DNA from: Lactobacillus equicursoris DSM 19284 = JCM 14600 = CIP 110162 | Lineage (GTDB): Bacteria > Bacillota > Bacilli > Lactobacillales > Lactobacillaceae | Direction: 5' to 3' | Assembly (NCBI RefSeq): GCF_001434815.1 | Contig: NZ_AZDU01000012.1 | Span: 1 to 43,436 of the forward strand | DNA length: 43,436 bases | Shown here: piece by piece, positions 25,454 through 33,523 of the stretch | Numbering within the stretch: the stretch's first letter is position 1 | How the letters are laid out: each line of letters starts with the position of its first letter | Notes under the pieces: model-generated | The model's database searches: none | What the model was told of the DNA's origin: nothing | What the model saw: the letters and a program-made list of their open reading frames with translations, nothing else | Made by a program: the position numbers and the translations under genes

Positions 25454-26034
25454 CGCTTTTTTTAGGCCTAACCGGCGGAATCGCCACCGGCAAGTCGACC
25501 GCGTCGAAGATTTTGCAGGATATGGGCTGCCAGATTATCGATACCGACCTAATCGCCCACCAGCAGGCCGAAGTGGGGCAAGCTGGGTGGCTAGCGATTA
25601 AGAAAGAGTTCGGGGATGTATTTTTTAAAGAAGACCAGACCCTGGACCGGAAAAAGTTAGGCCAGTACGTGTTTAGCAATCCCGATGCTTTAAAGAGATT
25701 ATCCACCGTCACCCAAAGGGAGATCTTGAAAGAAGTCAAAAGGCAGATGGCGCAAAGCACGGCTAAAGTCTGCGTATTAGACGTGCCGCTGTTGTTTGAG
25801 GCAGGCTGGGACCAGTACTGCGATTTGACGGTCTTGATCGACCTGCCAGAAGCTGAGGAATTAAGGCGGCTGATGGCCCGAGATGGTCTAACAGCAGCTG
25901 AAGCTGAAAAAAGGATTAAAGCCCAGCTGCCTTTGGCGGAAAAACGCCGCCGGGCTAGCTATATCATTGAAAATACTGGTACAATAGAAGCACTAAGAAA
26001 GAAATTGGATCAACTACTGGCAGAGCTTGCCTGA
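25450..26034 (+). CDS. coaE: Dephospho-CoA kinase
   Basis: It phosphorylates dephospho-CoA in the last step of coenzyme A synthesis. The protein has 194 residues from the ATG that overlaps the mutM stop (ATGA). The P-loop is GGIATGKS (9-16). The DTDLIAHQ segment and VLDVPLLFEAGWD match substrate- and lid-region motifs. The same frame continues upstream into mutM, but the P-loop position fixes the start. Confidence 0.95.
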   Translation: MTLFLGLTGGIATGKSTASKILQDMGCQIIDTDLIAHQQAEVGQAGWLAIKKEFGDVFFKEDQTLDRKKLGQYVFSNPDALKRLSTVTQREILKEVKRQMAQSTAKVCVLDVPLLFEAGWDQYCDLTVLIDLPEAEELRRLMARDGLTAAEAEKRIKAQLPLAEKRRRASYIIENTGTIEALRKKLDQLLAELA

Positions 26035-26047
26035 AAGGAGACCTACT

Positions 26048-26512
26048 ATGCTTTGTCCAAATTGTCATGAAAATGCCTCCCGCGTCATCGACTCCCGTCC
26101 AACCGACGAAGGCCGCACGATCAGAAGAAGAAGAGAATGCGAAAGCTGTGGCTACCGCTTCACCACCTTTGAAAGGGTTGAACAAACGCCTTTATTGGTC
26201 ATTAAAAATGACGGTACCCGCGAAGCCTTTAACCGGGAAAAGATCTTGAACGGGGTGGCTGCTGCCTGCCAAAAGCGGCCAGTGACCAGCGAGCAGTTAA
26301 ACAAGCTGGTAGACAGCGTGGAAAATGCCATTCGGTCAAAGGGCGTCAGCGAAATCTCTTCTAAGGAAATTGGGGAGCTGGTCATGGACCAATTAGCTGA
26401 CATCGACGACGTGGCCTACATCCGCTTTGCCAGCATCTACCGCCAGTTCACCGACATGTCCAGCTTCATGAAGACCATGGAGGACATGATGGACCGGCAC
26501 AGTAAGAAGTGA
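26048..26512 (+). CDS. nrdR: Ribonucleotide reductase repressor NrdR
   Basis: It represses ribonucleotide reductase genes in response to ATP/dATP. The protein has 154 residues. The zinc ribbon is C3-x2-C6 ... C31-x2-C34, followed by an ATP-cone domain (LLVIKNDGTREAFNREKILNGV). Start at 26048 with AAAGGAG upstream. It sits between coaE and dnaB, as usual in lactobacilli. Its target NrdR boxes would be elsewhere. Confidence 0.96.
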   Translation: MLCPNCHENASRVIDSRPTDEGRTIRRRRECESCGYRFTTFERVEQTPLLVIKNDGTREAFNREKILNGVAAACQKRPVTSEQLNKLVDSVENAIRSKGVSEISSKEIGELVMDQLADIDDVAYIRFASIYRQFTDMSSFMKTMEDMMDRHSKK

Positions 26513-26516
26513 TTTG

Positions 26517-27842
26517 ATGTACCAAAATTCTAATCCCAAGCAGCGCTACCTGGTCATGAATGAGCTGACGCTAGAACCCAAGCAGGAAAAAGTCCTGATC
26601 CGGCTCTATCAGCCCTTAGTTGGCGCTTTGGGGGTGGCCTTGTACCAGACCCTGCTAGAAGAATTTGACGCTTACCAGCCCCTGTCAAAAACGCCGGCTT
26701 TATACAATTTACAAGAGTTGCTGGACTGCAGCTTAAGGCAGCTGTTTGTTGCCATTCACAAGCTGGAAGCCACAGGCCTGCTCACCACCTACGTCAGCCA
26801 CAACCAGGTGATGGGGGATTTATTGGCCTTTAAATTAAACAAGGTGCCAGATGCTGGCTACTTTTTTAATACGGACTTATTGGCCAGTTTATTAAGAGAA
26901 AAAGTCGGCAGTCCCCGCTTCAGCCAATTGAGCCGGACCTTTGCCAGAAATGCCAAAAGGCAAGAGCGGCAGCTGGAAAACCTGGAAGACGTGTCCGCAT
27001 CCTTTTTCGAAGTCTTCAGACTGCCAGATGAAGAAGTGATGGACCCATCAAGTGAGGTTAAGGTGGCAGCTCGGGAAAACGTCCAAGTGAAAGACGAGCC
27101 GGTCCAGCTCAAGGTCAAGCAGGTGGACTGGCAATTTTTAAAAGACTGCTTTGCCAGATACCAGATCCCAGCCAGTGAGGTGGACCGCTGCCAAGGCGAG
27201 ATCCAGTCGATCATGGAGCTGTACGGCTTAAGCGAGCAGGAATTCGTGGATGAGACTTTGCCAACGCTGCACGGCTCTTACCAGCTCAATCCCGCTGCCA
27301 TCAGAAAGAGCCTGGCTTACAACTTTAAGGCTGACCACCGCCGGCAAGAGGTCTTAAAGCAGCAAGAGCAAGGGCAGCAGGTGGCCGGCGACCAGCGTGA
27401 TCAGGCGCTGTTAACTGAAATGCATGAAAAGGCGCCTGCGGAATTTTTGAGCGATTTAAAAAAGAAAAAGGGCGGCTTCTCTACGGCAAGAGAGCGCTTT
27501 GTGATCAACAACCTGCAAAGCCAAGTGGGGCTAGCGCCCAGCTTGATCAATGCCCTGGTTTACACCTGTCTGAACTACCAGTCAGTGGTTACCCAGGATT
27601 TGGCGGGGCGGATCGCCAACGACTGGCTGCAAAAGAAGATCACGACGCCAGAAGCAGCGCTGAAATATGTGAGAGAGCGGGCACTTAATAACCAGCAAAA
27701 GAAGCGGAGCTACACGCCGCAAAGAACGACTGAGAAGGTTACGGATTGGTCCAAGAAAGAGTTTAATGATAAGATTGATCTTTCCGATGATGAATTGCGG
27801 AAAATGTTAAACAATATCAATCCTGACAAGGACAAGAGGTGA
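26517..27842 (+). CDS. dnaB: Replication initiation/membrane attachment protein DnaB
   Basis: This 441-residue Firmicutes DnaB (not the helicase of the same name in E. coli) loads the replicative helicase together with DnaD and DnaI. The N-terminal winged-helix region contains TLEPKQEKVLIRLYQPLVGALGVALYQTLLEEF. The C-terminal DDBH2-type region (QVGLAPSLINALVYTCLNYQ...IANDWLQKKITTPEAALKYVRE) is clear. The start is ATG at 26517, 4 nt after the nrdR stop; an in-frame TTG directly before it is an alternative. dnaI follows 4 nt downstream. Confidence 0.94.
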   Translation: MYQNSNPKQRYLVMNELTLEPKQEKVLIRLYQPLVGALGVALYQTLLEEFDAYQPLSKTPALYNLQELLDCSLRQLFVAIHKLEATGLLTTYVSHNQVMGDLLAFKLNKVPDAGYFFNTDLLASLLREKVGSPRFSQLSRTFARNAKRQERQLENLEDVSASFFEVFRLPDEEVMDPSSEVKVAARENVQVKDEPVQLKVKQVDWQFLKDCFARYQIPASEVDRCQGEIQSIMELYGLSEQEFVDETLPTLHGSYQLNPAAIRKSLAYNFKADHRRQEVLKQQEQGQQVAGDQRDQALLTEMHEKAPAEFLSDLKKKKGGFSTARERFVINNLQSQVGLAPSLINALVYTCLNYQSVVTQDLAGRIANDWLQKKITTPEAALKYVRERALNNQQKKRSYTPQRTTEKVTDWSKKEFNDKIDLSDDELRKMLNNINPDKDKR

Positions 27843-27846
27843 GTAG

Positions 27847-28773
27847 ATGAAGGCAATTGGTGATGTGCTAAAAGATCAGGTGGCTGAAGCCGCTAAGAAG
27901 AATCAACGAGACTTTTCAAAAAAGTCTTACAAAGATTTGCAGAGCCGCGTTTTTTCTGATCCAGACGTTCACGCCTTTTTTGAAAAGCACAAGGATGAAT
28001 TGACTCGGGATGGCGTTTATGCCACTTTTGCCAATATCTACGAGTATTGGCAGCAAAAAGATGGCCATGACAAGGTCCTAGCGGGCTATGTGCCAAAGCT
28101 TTTTGTCGAAGGTCACGGTGTTGGTATAAAGTATGAAGCAACTGCTGAAAAGGTAGAGGAAGACAAACAGCGGGCTACTCAAAAGCGCATTGAGCTGATC
28201 GACTTACCAGAAAAATTGCGCCGCGTAAAGTTAGGCGATATTGACTTTAACGGACGAAGAGAAGCACTTGAAGGCATCGCAAGATTCTTTAACAATCTAA
28301 AAGCAGGATCACCAGCAAGGGGATTATATTTAAGTGGTGACTTCGGTGTAGGTAAAACCTACATTATGGCTGGAGTAGCTAACGAATCTGCTGGTTTAGG
28401 CAAAAAAGTCATCTTTTTGCATATGCCAACCTTTATTTCAAGTTTGTCTAGTCACTTCGATGACAACAGCCTGCAAGATGAAATTCACCGCGTGGCCTAC
28501 TGCGATGTCTTGATCTTGGATGATATTGGTGCTGAAAGCCTCAGTCCTTGGTCAAGAGATGATGTTTTAGGAGTGATTTTACAAGCGCGGATGGATAACG
28601 ATCTGCCAACCTTTTTCACTTCGAACTTGGACATGGACGCATTAGAAGACCATTTTGCCAAAACTAGAAATTCTGATGAACCTGCCAAGGCGAAGCGTTT
28701 AATGCAAAGAGTGCGGTATTTAGCTCAAGAAGTTCAGATCAGCGGCGCCAACCGCCGTTTTGGAAATAATTGA
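27847..28773 (+). CDS. dnaI: Primosomal helicase loader DnaI
   Basis: This 308-residue AAA+ protein delivers the replicative helicase. Walker A is GDFGVGKT (164-171) and Walker B VLILDD (221-226). The arginine-finger region near the C terminus is AKRLMQRVRYL. The Bacillus DnaI N-terminal zinc-binding cysteines are absent: residues 57-100 (GVYATFANIYEYW...) hold no Cys. The middle of the gene is A/T-richer than dnaB. It is coupled to dnaB at 4-nt spacing. Confidence 0.95.
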   Translation: MKAIGDVLKDQVAEAAKKNQRDFSKKSYKDLQSRVFSDPDVHAFFEKHKDELTRDGVYATFANIYEYWQQKDGHDKVLAGYVPKLFVEGHGVGIKYEATAEKVEEDKQRATQKRIELIDLPEKLRRVKLGDIDFNGRREALEGIARFFNNLKAGSPARGLYLSGDFGVGKTYIMAGVANESAGLGKKVIFLHMPTFISSLSSHFDDNSLQDEIHRVAYCDVLILDDIGAESLSPWSRDDVLGVILQARMDNDLPTFFTSNLDMDALEDHFAKTRNSDEPAKAKRLMQRVRYLAQEVQISGANRRFGNN

Positions 28774-28783
28774 TAAAAAAGGC

Positions 28784-28811
28784 TTGCCTTATTTTGATCA
28801 GGGGGTATAAT
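28784..28811 (+). promoter_or_regulatory. thrS promoter
   Basis: TTGCCT (28784-28789), 16 bp, TATAAT (28806-28811), directly upstream of the T-box leader. Confidence 0.75.
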
Positions 28812-29040
28812 CAAGAAGTAACTAGAAGACATGATCCTTTCGCTTCAGAGAGAGGGGCCTAGTTCTGGAAGCCCCCATTTGTAAAGGACCCCACCTTCTA
28901 TATTCCCAAAAGTTAATTTGAGGCTGGACCCCATTACCGGTCCTGAAGAGAGACTATGCCCAAAAGCGGGCAGGTCTGAATTTTGGGTGGAACCACGATT
29001 ATTATTCGTCCCGAGTATGTTACATACTCGGGACTTTTTT
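28812..29040 (+). ncRNA. T-box riboswitch leader of thrS
   Basis: The T-box core GGGTGGAACCACG is at 28985-28997, followed by a strong terminator hairpin (GTCCCGAGTATGT paired with ACATACTCGGGAC, 29008-29034) and a T run. Upstream is a long structured stem I region including an AGTA motif near 28817 and an AGAGAG segment. Two ACC triplets around 28887-28893 could be the Thr specifier codon, fitting the gene downstream; I cannot decide between them by eye. Uncharged tRNA-Thr would favour antitermination. Confidence 0.92.
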
Positions 29041-29057
29041 GTTCTTGGAGGATTTTT

Positions 29058-30989
29058 ATGAGTTTTGCTTTGACTCTGCCAGATGGCTCAAAGAAAGAAT
29101 TCGAATCAGCTGTAACTGTTAGTGAATTGGCCAGCAGCATTTCTACTTCATTGGCTAAGAATGCCGTAGCTGGCAAGGTTGACGGTGAAGTTAAGCCACT
29201 TGACTTCTCACTTGCCGAAGATCACGAAGTTGCTATCTTGACTAACAAGGATGCTGAAGGCTTGAGCGTTTTAAGAGCTACTGTAGCCTTTGTTTTGGAA
29301 GCCATCGTTAAGGAAAAGTACCCAGAAATCAAGCTGGGCCAAGCCGAAATTTCTGAAAATGGCTTCTTCATCGAAACTGACAAGGAAGACCAAATCAAGG
29401 TTACCGAATTGCCAGAATTAGAAAAGGCTTTGCAAAAGGCTGTCAAGAACGGCCAAGCTATTGAACACGTGCAAGTAGCTAAGAGCGAATTGGCAGACGC
29501 CTTCAAGGATGATCCATACAAGCAAGAATTGTTGGCTAACTACGGCGAAACTGTTGACGCCTACAAGCTTGGCGACTTCGTTGACTTTGGCTTTGACGCA
29601 CTTTTGCCAAACACTGGCAAGATCAAGAAGTTCAAGCTTTTGTCAGTAGCTGGGGCTTACTGGAAGGGTAAGAGCTCAAACCCAATGCTGCAAAGAATCT
29701 TCGGTACTGCCTTCTTTAAGGAAGCTGACCTTGAAGCAGACCTGAAGCGCCGGGCTGAAATCAAGGAACGCGACCACCGGACCATTGGCCGTGACCTGGA
29801 CCTCTTCTTCGTTGACCCTAAGGTTGGCGCTGGTCTTCCTTACTGGATGCCAAAGGGTGCGACGATCCGCCGGATCATCGAACGCTACATTGTGGACAAG
29901 GAAGTTGCAGCTGGCTACCAACACGTTTACACGCCAGTTTTGATGAACCTGGATGCTTACAAGACTTCCGGCCACTGGGCACACTACCGTGAAGACATGT
30001 TCCCACCAATGGACATGGGTGAAGGCGAATGGCTGGAATTGCGGCCAATGAACTGCCCATCCCACATCCAAATCTACAAGCACCACATCCGGTCCTACCG
30101 TGAACTGCCAATCCGGATCGCTGAACTGGGGATGATGCACCGCTACGAAAAGTCAGGTGCCCTGTCAGGTCTGCAACGCGTTCGGGAAATGACTTTGAAC
30201 GACGGCCACACCTTCGTTGCCTTAGACCAAGTGCAAGAAGAATTTGCTCGTACTTTGAAGATCATCATGGACGTTTACCACGACTTCAACATTAACGACT
30301 ACTACTTCCGTCTTTCATACCGTGACCCAAAGAACACTGACAAGTACTTTGCCAACGATGAAATGTGGGAAAGAAGCCAAAGCATGCTGAAGGCTGCCAT
30401 GGACGACATGGGTCTGGACTACGTTGAAGCAGAAGGTGAAGCTGCCTTCTACGGTCCAAAGCTGGACATCCAAACTAAGACGGCTTTGGGCAACGACGAA
30501 ACCATGTCAACCATCCAACTGGACTTCATGCTGCCAGAACGCTTTGAATTGACTTACGTTGGTGCTGATGGTGAAGAACACCGTCCAGTCATGATCCACC
30601 GCGGGATCGTTGGTACTATGGAACGCTTCATCGCTTACCTGACTGAAATCTACAAGGGTGCCTTCCCAACTTGGCTGGCACCTGTTCAAGCTGAAATCAT
30701 CCCAGTTAACTTGGATGCTCACTCAGACTACGCTAAGAAGGTTCGCGACGAATTGATTGCTAAGGGCTTCAGAGCTGAAATCGACTTCAGAAATGAAAAG
30801 CTGGGCTACAAGATTCGTGAGTCTCAAACCCAAAAGGTACCTTACACTTTGGTACTGGGCGATGATGAAATGAACGCTGGCACGGTCAACGTTCGCCCTT
30901 ACGGGACTGAAGAACAAAACAGCGAAAGCCTGGACGAATTTATGGACAAGTTGAGCAAGGACGTAGCCAGCTACTCCCGTGAAGACTAA
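29058..30989 (+). CDS. thrS: Threonine--tRNA ligase
   Basis: The protein has 643 residues. It has an N-terminal TGS domain ([22 protein letters not shown]), an editing domain, then a class II catalytic core with [15 protein letters not shown] (zinc-binding Cys), [26 protein letters not shown] and the motif 3 region [15 protein letters not shown]. The C-terminal anticodon-binding domain follows. The start is ATG at 29058 with TTGGAGG upstream, just after the T-box terminator. An earlier in-frame ATG at 28983 lies inside the T-box and is not a start. It ends at the terminator within 31030-31071. Confidence 0.97.
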   Translation: MSFALTLPDGSKKEFESAVTVSELASSISTSLAKNAVAGKVDGEVKPLDFSLAEDHEVAILTNKDAEGLSVLRATVAFVLEAIVKEKYPEIKLGQAEISENGFFIETDKEDQIKVTELPELEKALQKAVKNGQAIEHVQVAKSELADAFKDDPYKQELLANYGETVDAYKLGDFVDFGFDALLPNTGKIKKFKLLSVAGAYWKGKSSNPMLQRIFGTAFFKEADLEADLKRRAEIKERDHRTIGRDLDLFFVDPKVGAGLPYWMPKGATIRRIIERYIVDKEVAAGYQHVYTPVLMNLDAYKTSGHWAHYREDMFPPMDMGEGEWLELRPMNCPSHIQIYKHHIRSYRELPIRIAELGMMHRYEKSGALSGLQRVREMTLNDGHTFVALDQVQEEFARTLKIIMDVYHDFNINDYYFRLSYRDPKNTDKYFANDEMWERSQSMLKAAMDDMGLDYVEAEGEAAFYGPKLDIQTKTALGNDETMSTIQLDFMLPERFELTYVGADGEEHRPVMIHRGIVGTMERFIAYLTEIYKGAFPTWLAPVQAEIIPVNLDAHSDYAKKVRDELIAKGFRAEIDFRNEKLGYKIRESQTQKVPYTLVLGDDEMNAGTVNVRPYGTEEQNSESLDEFMDKLSKDVASYSRED

Positions 30990-31029
30990 GTCCATGTTTC
31001 ATTAGAATTGAACCCTTTCTGACATAACA

Positions 31030-31071
31030 AAACATCCTGCCTCAACTCTGAGGCGGGATGTTTTTGTGTAT
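31030..31071 (+). terminator. thrS terminator; left copy of a 42-bp direct repeat
   Basis: ACATCCTGCCTCA / TGAGGCGGGATGT stem followed by TTTTT. The same 42 bp recur with two mismatches at 32583-32624, so the terminator has been duplicated on the far side of the ATPase gene. Confidence 0.9.
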
Positions 31072-31089
31072 GTGCTTCTTTATTTGGAT

Positions 31090-32490
31090 TTACATCATGT
31101 CGAAGGTAATTAAATGGCAGTCGACTTGCTGGGCTAGGTGGCGGCATTTGTCAGTAAAGCCGGTCTTGGAGAAAAGATAGTAATTTTTCTTAGCAGCAGG
31201 GAAAAGGCTGCTCCGGTAGATAAGGGTTTTGAGAATATCGGCGGAGATTGGCTCATTTTTCCACTTGCATTCGCCAAAGTAGCCGTTCAGCTTCTGGTCA
31301 TCGAAACCGACAATGTCCATTTCGATTTGCTTTTTTTCCTTAGGATCTGGTCCCCACCAATTGCCTAAGTTTACAAAAGGCTCTGGCACCAGGTCAGGGT
31401 CAAACAGCTTTGACCAGAGGTATTCTTGAGAGAGCTTTTCAAATTCTGGTCCCATAAAGTGGGGAAGCTGCTTCATGATGTAGTCCAAAATCGGCTCAGT
31501 AATCCCCCGTTCGATAAAACTGACTCGTTTGCCGACGAAGGTATACCAGAAGCGGAACATGCCGTCCTTGATTGTATAGATAGTTTTCCGGCTTCTGGCT
31601 TTATCAATTTCCGTAACCGGCACCCTTTTTTCGACAATGCCCAGGTCGATCAAATTGTCCAGGTAAGGGCTTAGGGCGCCGCTGGCAATACCGGTTTTAG
31701 TCGAGATTTCTGACTGCCGGCTGGCCCCGGCCGCGATGGCACTGATGATGGAGCTATAGCTTGCCGGCTCGCGGAGTTCTTGATTGAGCAGACTCATCGG
31801 TTCGGCATAGAGCATGGCGCTGGTTGTTAAAAAATTGTTCCTAATGTTGTCCCTAAGGGATTTTTCTGGAGACATCAAGGACAGGTAGAGGGGAATTCCG
31901 CCGGTGATGGCATTGAGTTCAAAAACTTCTTCCTTATTTAATTGCGGGAAAAAATCTTCGGCATCATGCAGGCTGAAAGGTTTCAGCTTAAACTGGGCAG
32001 TTCTGCGGCCATAAAGAGGGCTCTTGTAGCCAAGGACCTGCTTTTCCATGAAGGACATGGAGCTGCCGCAGAGGATGAGAAAGAGTTTGTTCTGTTTAAA
32101 ATAATGGTCGATGTAGGACTGCAGCATGGAACTGATTGGTGGATAGGCTTTCGCCAGGTAAGGGAACTCATCGATGGCCAAAATTAAGCGGTCATTTTTC
32201 TCAGAGAGATGGACGAGATATTTGAAGGCCTGCTCAAAGGAGGCAAAAATAGGTCCATCCAGATAGCTAGGATCTTCGTAGGCGTGGATCGCGTCAGAAA
32301 AACGAGCCAGGTTTTCCAAGGCTTTTTCTTCAAGGCCGGTAAAGTAGATTGCCCGCTTGTCTTTTAGAAATTGGTTGATCAAGCTGGTTTTCCCGATACG
32401 ACGGCGGCCATAGATGACCGCAAATTGGAAGCTGTCTTCTTGGTAGAGCTTATTCAAAGCTGTAAGCTCTTGATTTCTGCCGATAAACAT
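31090..32490 (-). CDS. AAA+ ATPase with DUF234/PD-(D/E)XK-like C-terminal domain
   Basis: The protein has 466 residues. The P-loop is GRRRIGKTS (28-36), Walker B LILAIDEFPY (102-111), and a sensor-like LCGSSMSFM follows. A winged-helix region spans roughly 245-310. The C-terminal ~130 residues contain E390-M-D392-IVGF and GE407-C-K409-W, the spacing of a PD-(D/E)XK nuclease core as described for archaeal-type ATPases with DUF234. Biological role unknown; mobile-element or defence roles are speculation. The ribosome site is GAGGTG. It is transcribed against thrS and bracketed by 42-bp direct repeats. It looks intact. Confidence 0.85.
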   Translation of the reverse strand: MFIGRNQELTALNKLYQEDSFQFAVIYGRRRIGKTSLINQFLKDKRAIYFTGLEEKALENLARFSDAIHAYEDPSYLDGPIFASFEQAFKYLVHLSEKNDRLILAIDEFPYLAKAYPPISSMLQSYIDHYFKQNKLFLILCGSSMSFMEKQVLGYKSPLYGRRTAQFKLKPFSLHDAEDFFPQLNKEEVFELNAITGGIPLYLSLMSPEKSLRDNIRNNFLTTSAMLYAEPMSLLNQELREPASYSSIISAIAAGASRQSEISTKTGIASGALSPYLDNLIDLGIVEKRVPVTEIDKARSRKTIYTIKDGMFRFWYTFVGKRVSFIERGITEPILDYIMKQLPHFMGPEFEKLSQEYLWSKLFDPDLVPEPFVNLGNWWGPDPKEKKQIEMDIVGFDDQKLNGYFGECKWKNEPISADILKTLIYRSSLFPAAKKNYYLFSKTGFTDKCRHLAQQVDCHLITFDMM

Positions 32491-32516
32491 TAAAACACCT
32501 CGTTAGCAATAATACA

Positions 32517-32565
32517 GTTTACAATATTATACTTTACAAGTTTACGATATACAAGTTTACGATAT
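32517..32565 (-). promoter_or_regulatory. Promoter of the ATPase gene with three operator-like repeats
   Basis: On the minus strand TTGTAT (32549-32554), 17 bp, TATAAT (32526-32531) is a near-consensus promoter. On the plus strand GTTTACRATAT occurs at 32517, 32540 and 32555, overlapping both promoter boxes. The last two lie in a perfect 15-bp tandem repeat (32535-32564). This suggests a dedicated repressor site, possibly autoregulatory; the binding protein is unknown. Confidence 0.6.
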
Positions 32566-32582
32566 TGTTAATTGGAAAGATG

Positions 32583-32624
32583 AAACATCCTGTCTCAATT
32601 CTGAGGCGGGATGTTTTTGTGTAT
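32583..32624 (+). repeat. Right copy of the 42-bp direct repeat (displaced terminator)
   Basis: Forty of 42 bases match 31030-31071, including the terminator stem and T run. No plus-strand gene precedes it, so here it seems a fossil boundary rather than a working terminator. Confidence 0.85.
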
Positions 32625-32742
32625 ACAAGGATATATTTTAGATGAATGATTGATAAAAGCGAATGGGAAGTTTACTTGATTAGTATGACTGCATATGTTA
32701 ATTTCAAAAGAAAGCGAATTAAAAGAGGAGAAAGAAGGAAAT

Positions 32743-32997
32743 ATGAAGCAGATTATTGTGAAAATTCTTGCGAATACGTTGATTATGTTCATTTTGGCTT
32801 ATGTTGTTGATCATTTGACCCACCACAATGGCAACTACTGGAACATTATTCCGATATCACTGGCAGGCTTAGGCAGTTATGAACTTTTGCGGAGTGATTC
32901 AGTTTCTGACAGAGTCAAAAAGATTATCAATTGGATCACATTTGCAGCTGGAGTTATATTGGCGGCTGTTCTTGTATACATCAGCTTGATGGAATAG
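32743..32997 (+). CDS. Small membrane protein of unknown function
   Basis: An 84-residue protein beginning MKQIIVKILANTLIMFILAYVV. Hydrophobic segments lie near residues 4-22, 32-46 and 62-80 (FAAGVILAAVLVYISLM), with a basic loop DSVSDRVKK between the last two. AGAAGGAAA precedes the ATG at 32743; an in-frame ATG at 32695 would add a charged 16-residue extension. It is A/T-rich and lies just upstream of the bacteriocin gene. Immunity to that bacteriocin is possible but not shown by sequence. Confidence 0.65.
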   Translation: MKQIIVKILANTLIMFILAYVVDHLTHHNGNYWNIIPISLAGLGSYELLRSDSVSDRVKKIINWITFAAGVILAAVLVYISLME

Positions 32998-33124
32998 ATT
33001 AATATTGAACTTAATCGAATTTATTTCTTAAGTATAAGACGTATTCATTTCAATATACAAGTATATTTTTGCAGAAAATATTACTTAAAAGGAATAATAT
33101 GGTTATTGATGAGAAAATGTAGGG

Positions 33125-33175
33125 ATGGTAAACTTAGAACAAATCAAAAATTATAAAAAAAGGAAGCTATTATGA
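33125..33175 (+). CDS. Possible 16-residue leader ORF before the bacteriocin gene
   Basis: ATG at 33125 encodes MVNLEQIKNYKKRKLL, with its TGA overlapping the bacteriocin ATG (ATGA). A short purine run (TAGGG) lies immediately upstream. It may be a coupling leader or chance; the bacteriocin gene has its own AAGGAAG inside this ORF. Confidence 0.2.
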   Translation: MVNLEQIKNYKKRKLL

Positions 33176-33465
33176 ATAAGATTAAAAGTTTTGCAGTGGC
33201 AGTTTTTGCCACTACAGCCATTGCGTTTTCAGCTGTTCCAGTCCTGGCTTCATCATATGTGATTGATGCACAAGGTGGTACTTGGAATTATGGTGTTGGT
33301 TCAAAGTATGTTTGGTCATATTACTCTCATAATTCAAAGACCCACAAGGCATCAGTAGAGGGTAAGTATTATGTGACTAGTGGCTGGATCAAGGAAAAAA
33401 CTCAAGCACGTGCATCAGCAGCAAAAGCAGCGGCTGGCAACCAAAGTTACTACGACGTAAAATAA
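33172..33465 (+). CDS. Lactococcin-972-family bacteriocin precursor
   Basis: The protein has 97 residues. A Sec signal peptide ends VPVLA (cleavage after A26), giving a mature product of about 71 residues. The mature part has the family pattern GGTWNYGVGSKYVWSYYSH, then HKASVEGKYY, SGW, and a C-terminal GNQSYYDVK. Lactococcin 972 targets lipid II and blocks septum formation in sensitive lactococci. Neighbouring genes (DUF1430-like membrane protein, lactococcin-972-group ABC ATPase, YxeA-like) are the usual partners of this class. AAGGAAG lies upstream. No Cys is present. It is A/T-richer than the chromosomal core. Confidence 0.88.
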   Translation: MNKIKSFAVAVFATTAIAFSAVPVLASSYVIDAQGGTWNYGVGSKYVWSYYSHNSKTHKASVEGKYYVTSGWIKEKTQARASAAKAAAGNQSYYDVK

Positions 33466-33523
33466 TTGTCGTGATTATAACTCACAGTAGTGAATGCTGT
33501 GAGTTATATTTTTAAGGATAGAT

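Noticed and set aside
30507-30995. Antisense ORFs over the end of thrS
   Set aside because: Mirror frames of a conserved synthetase; no ribosome site.
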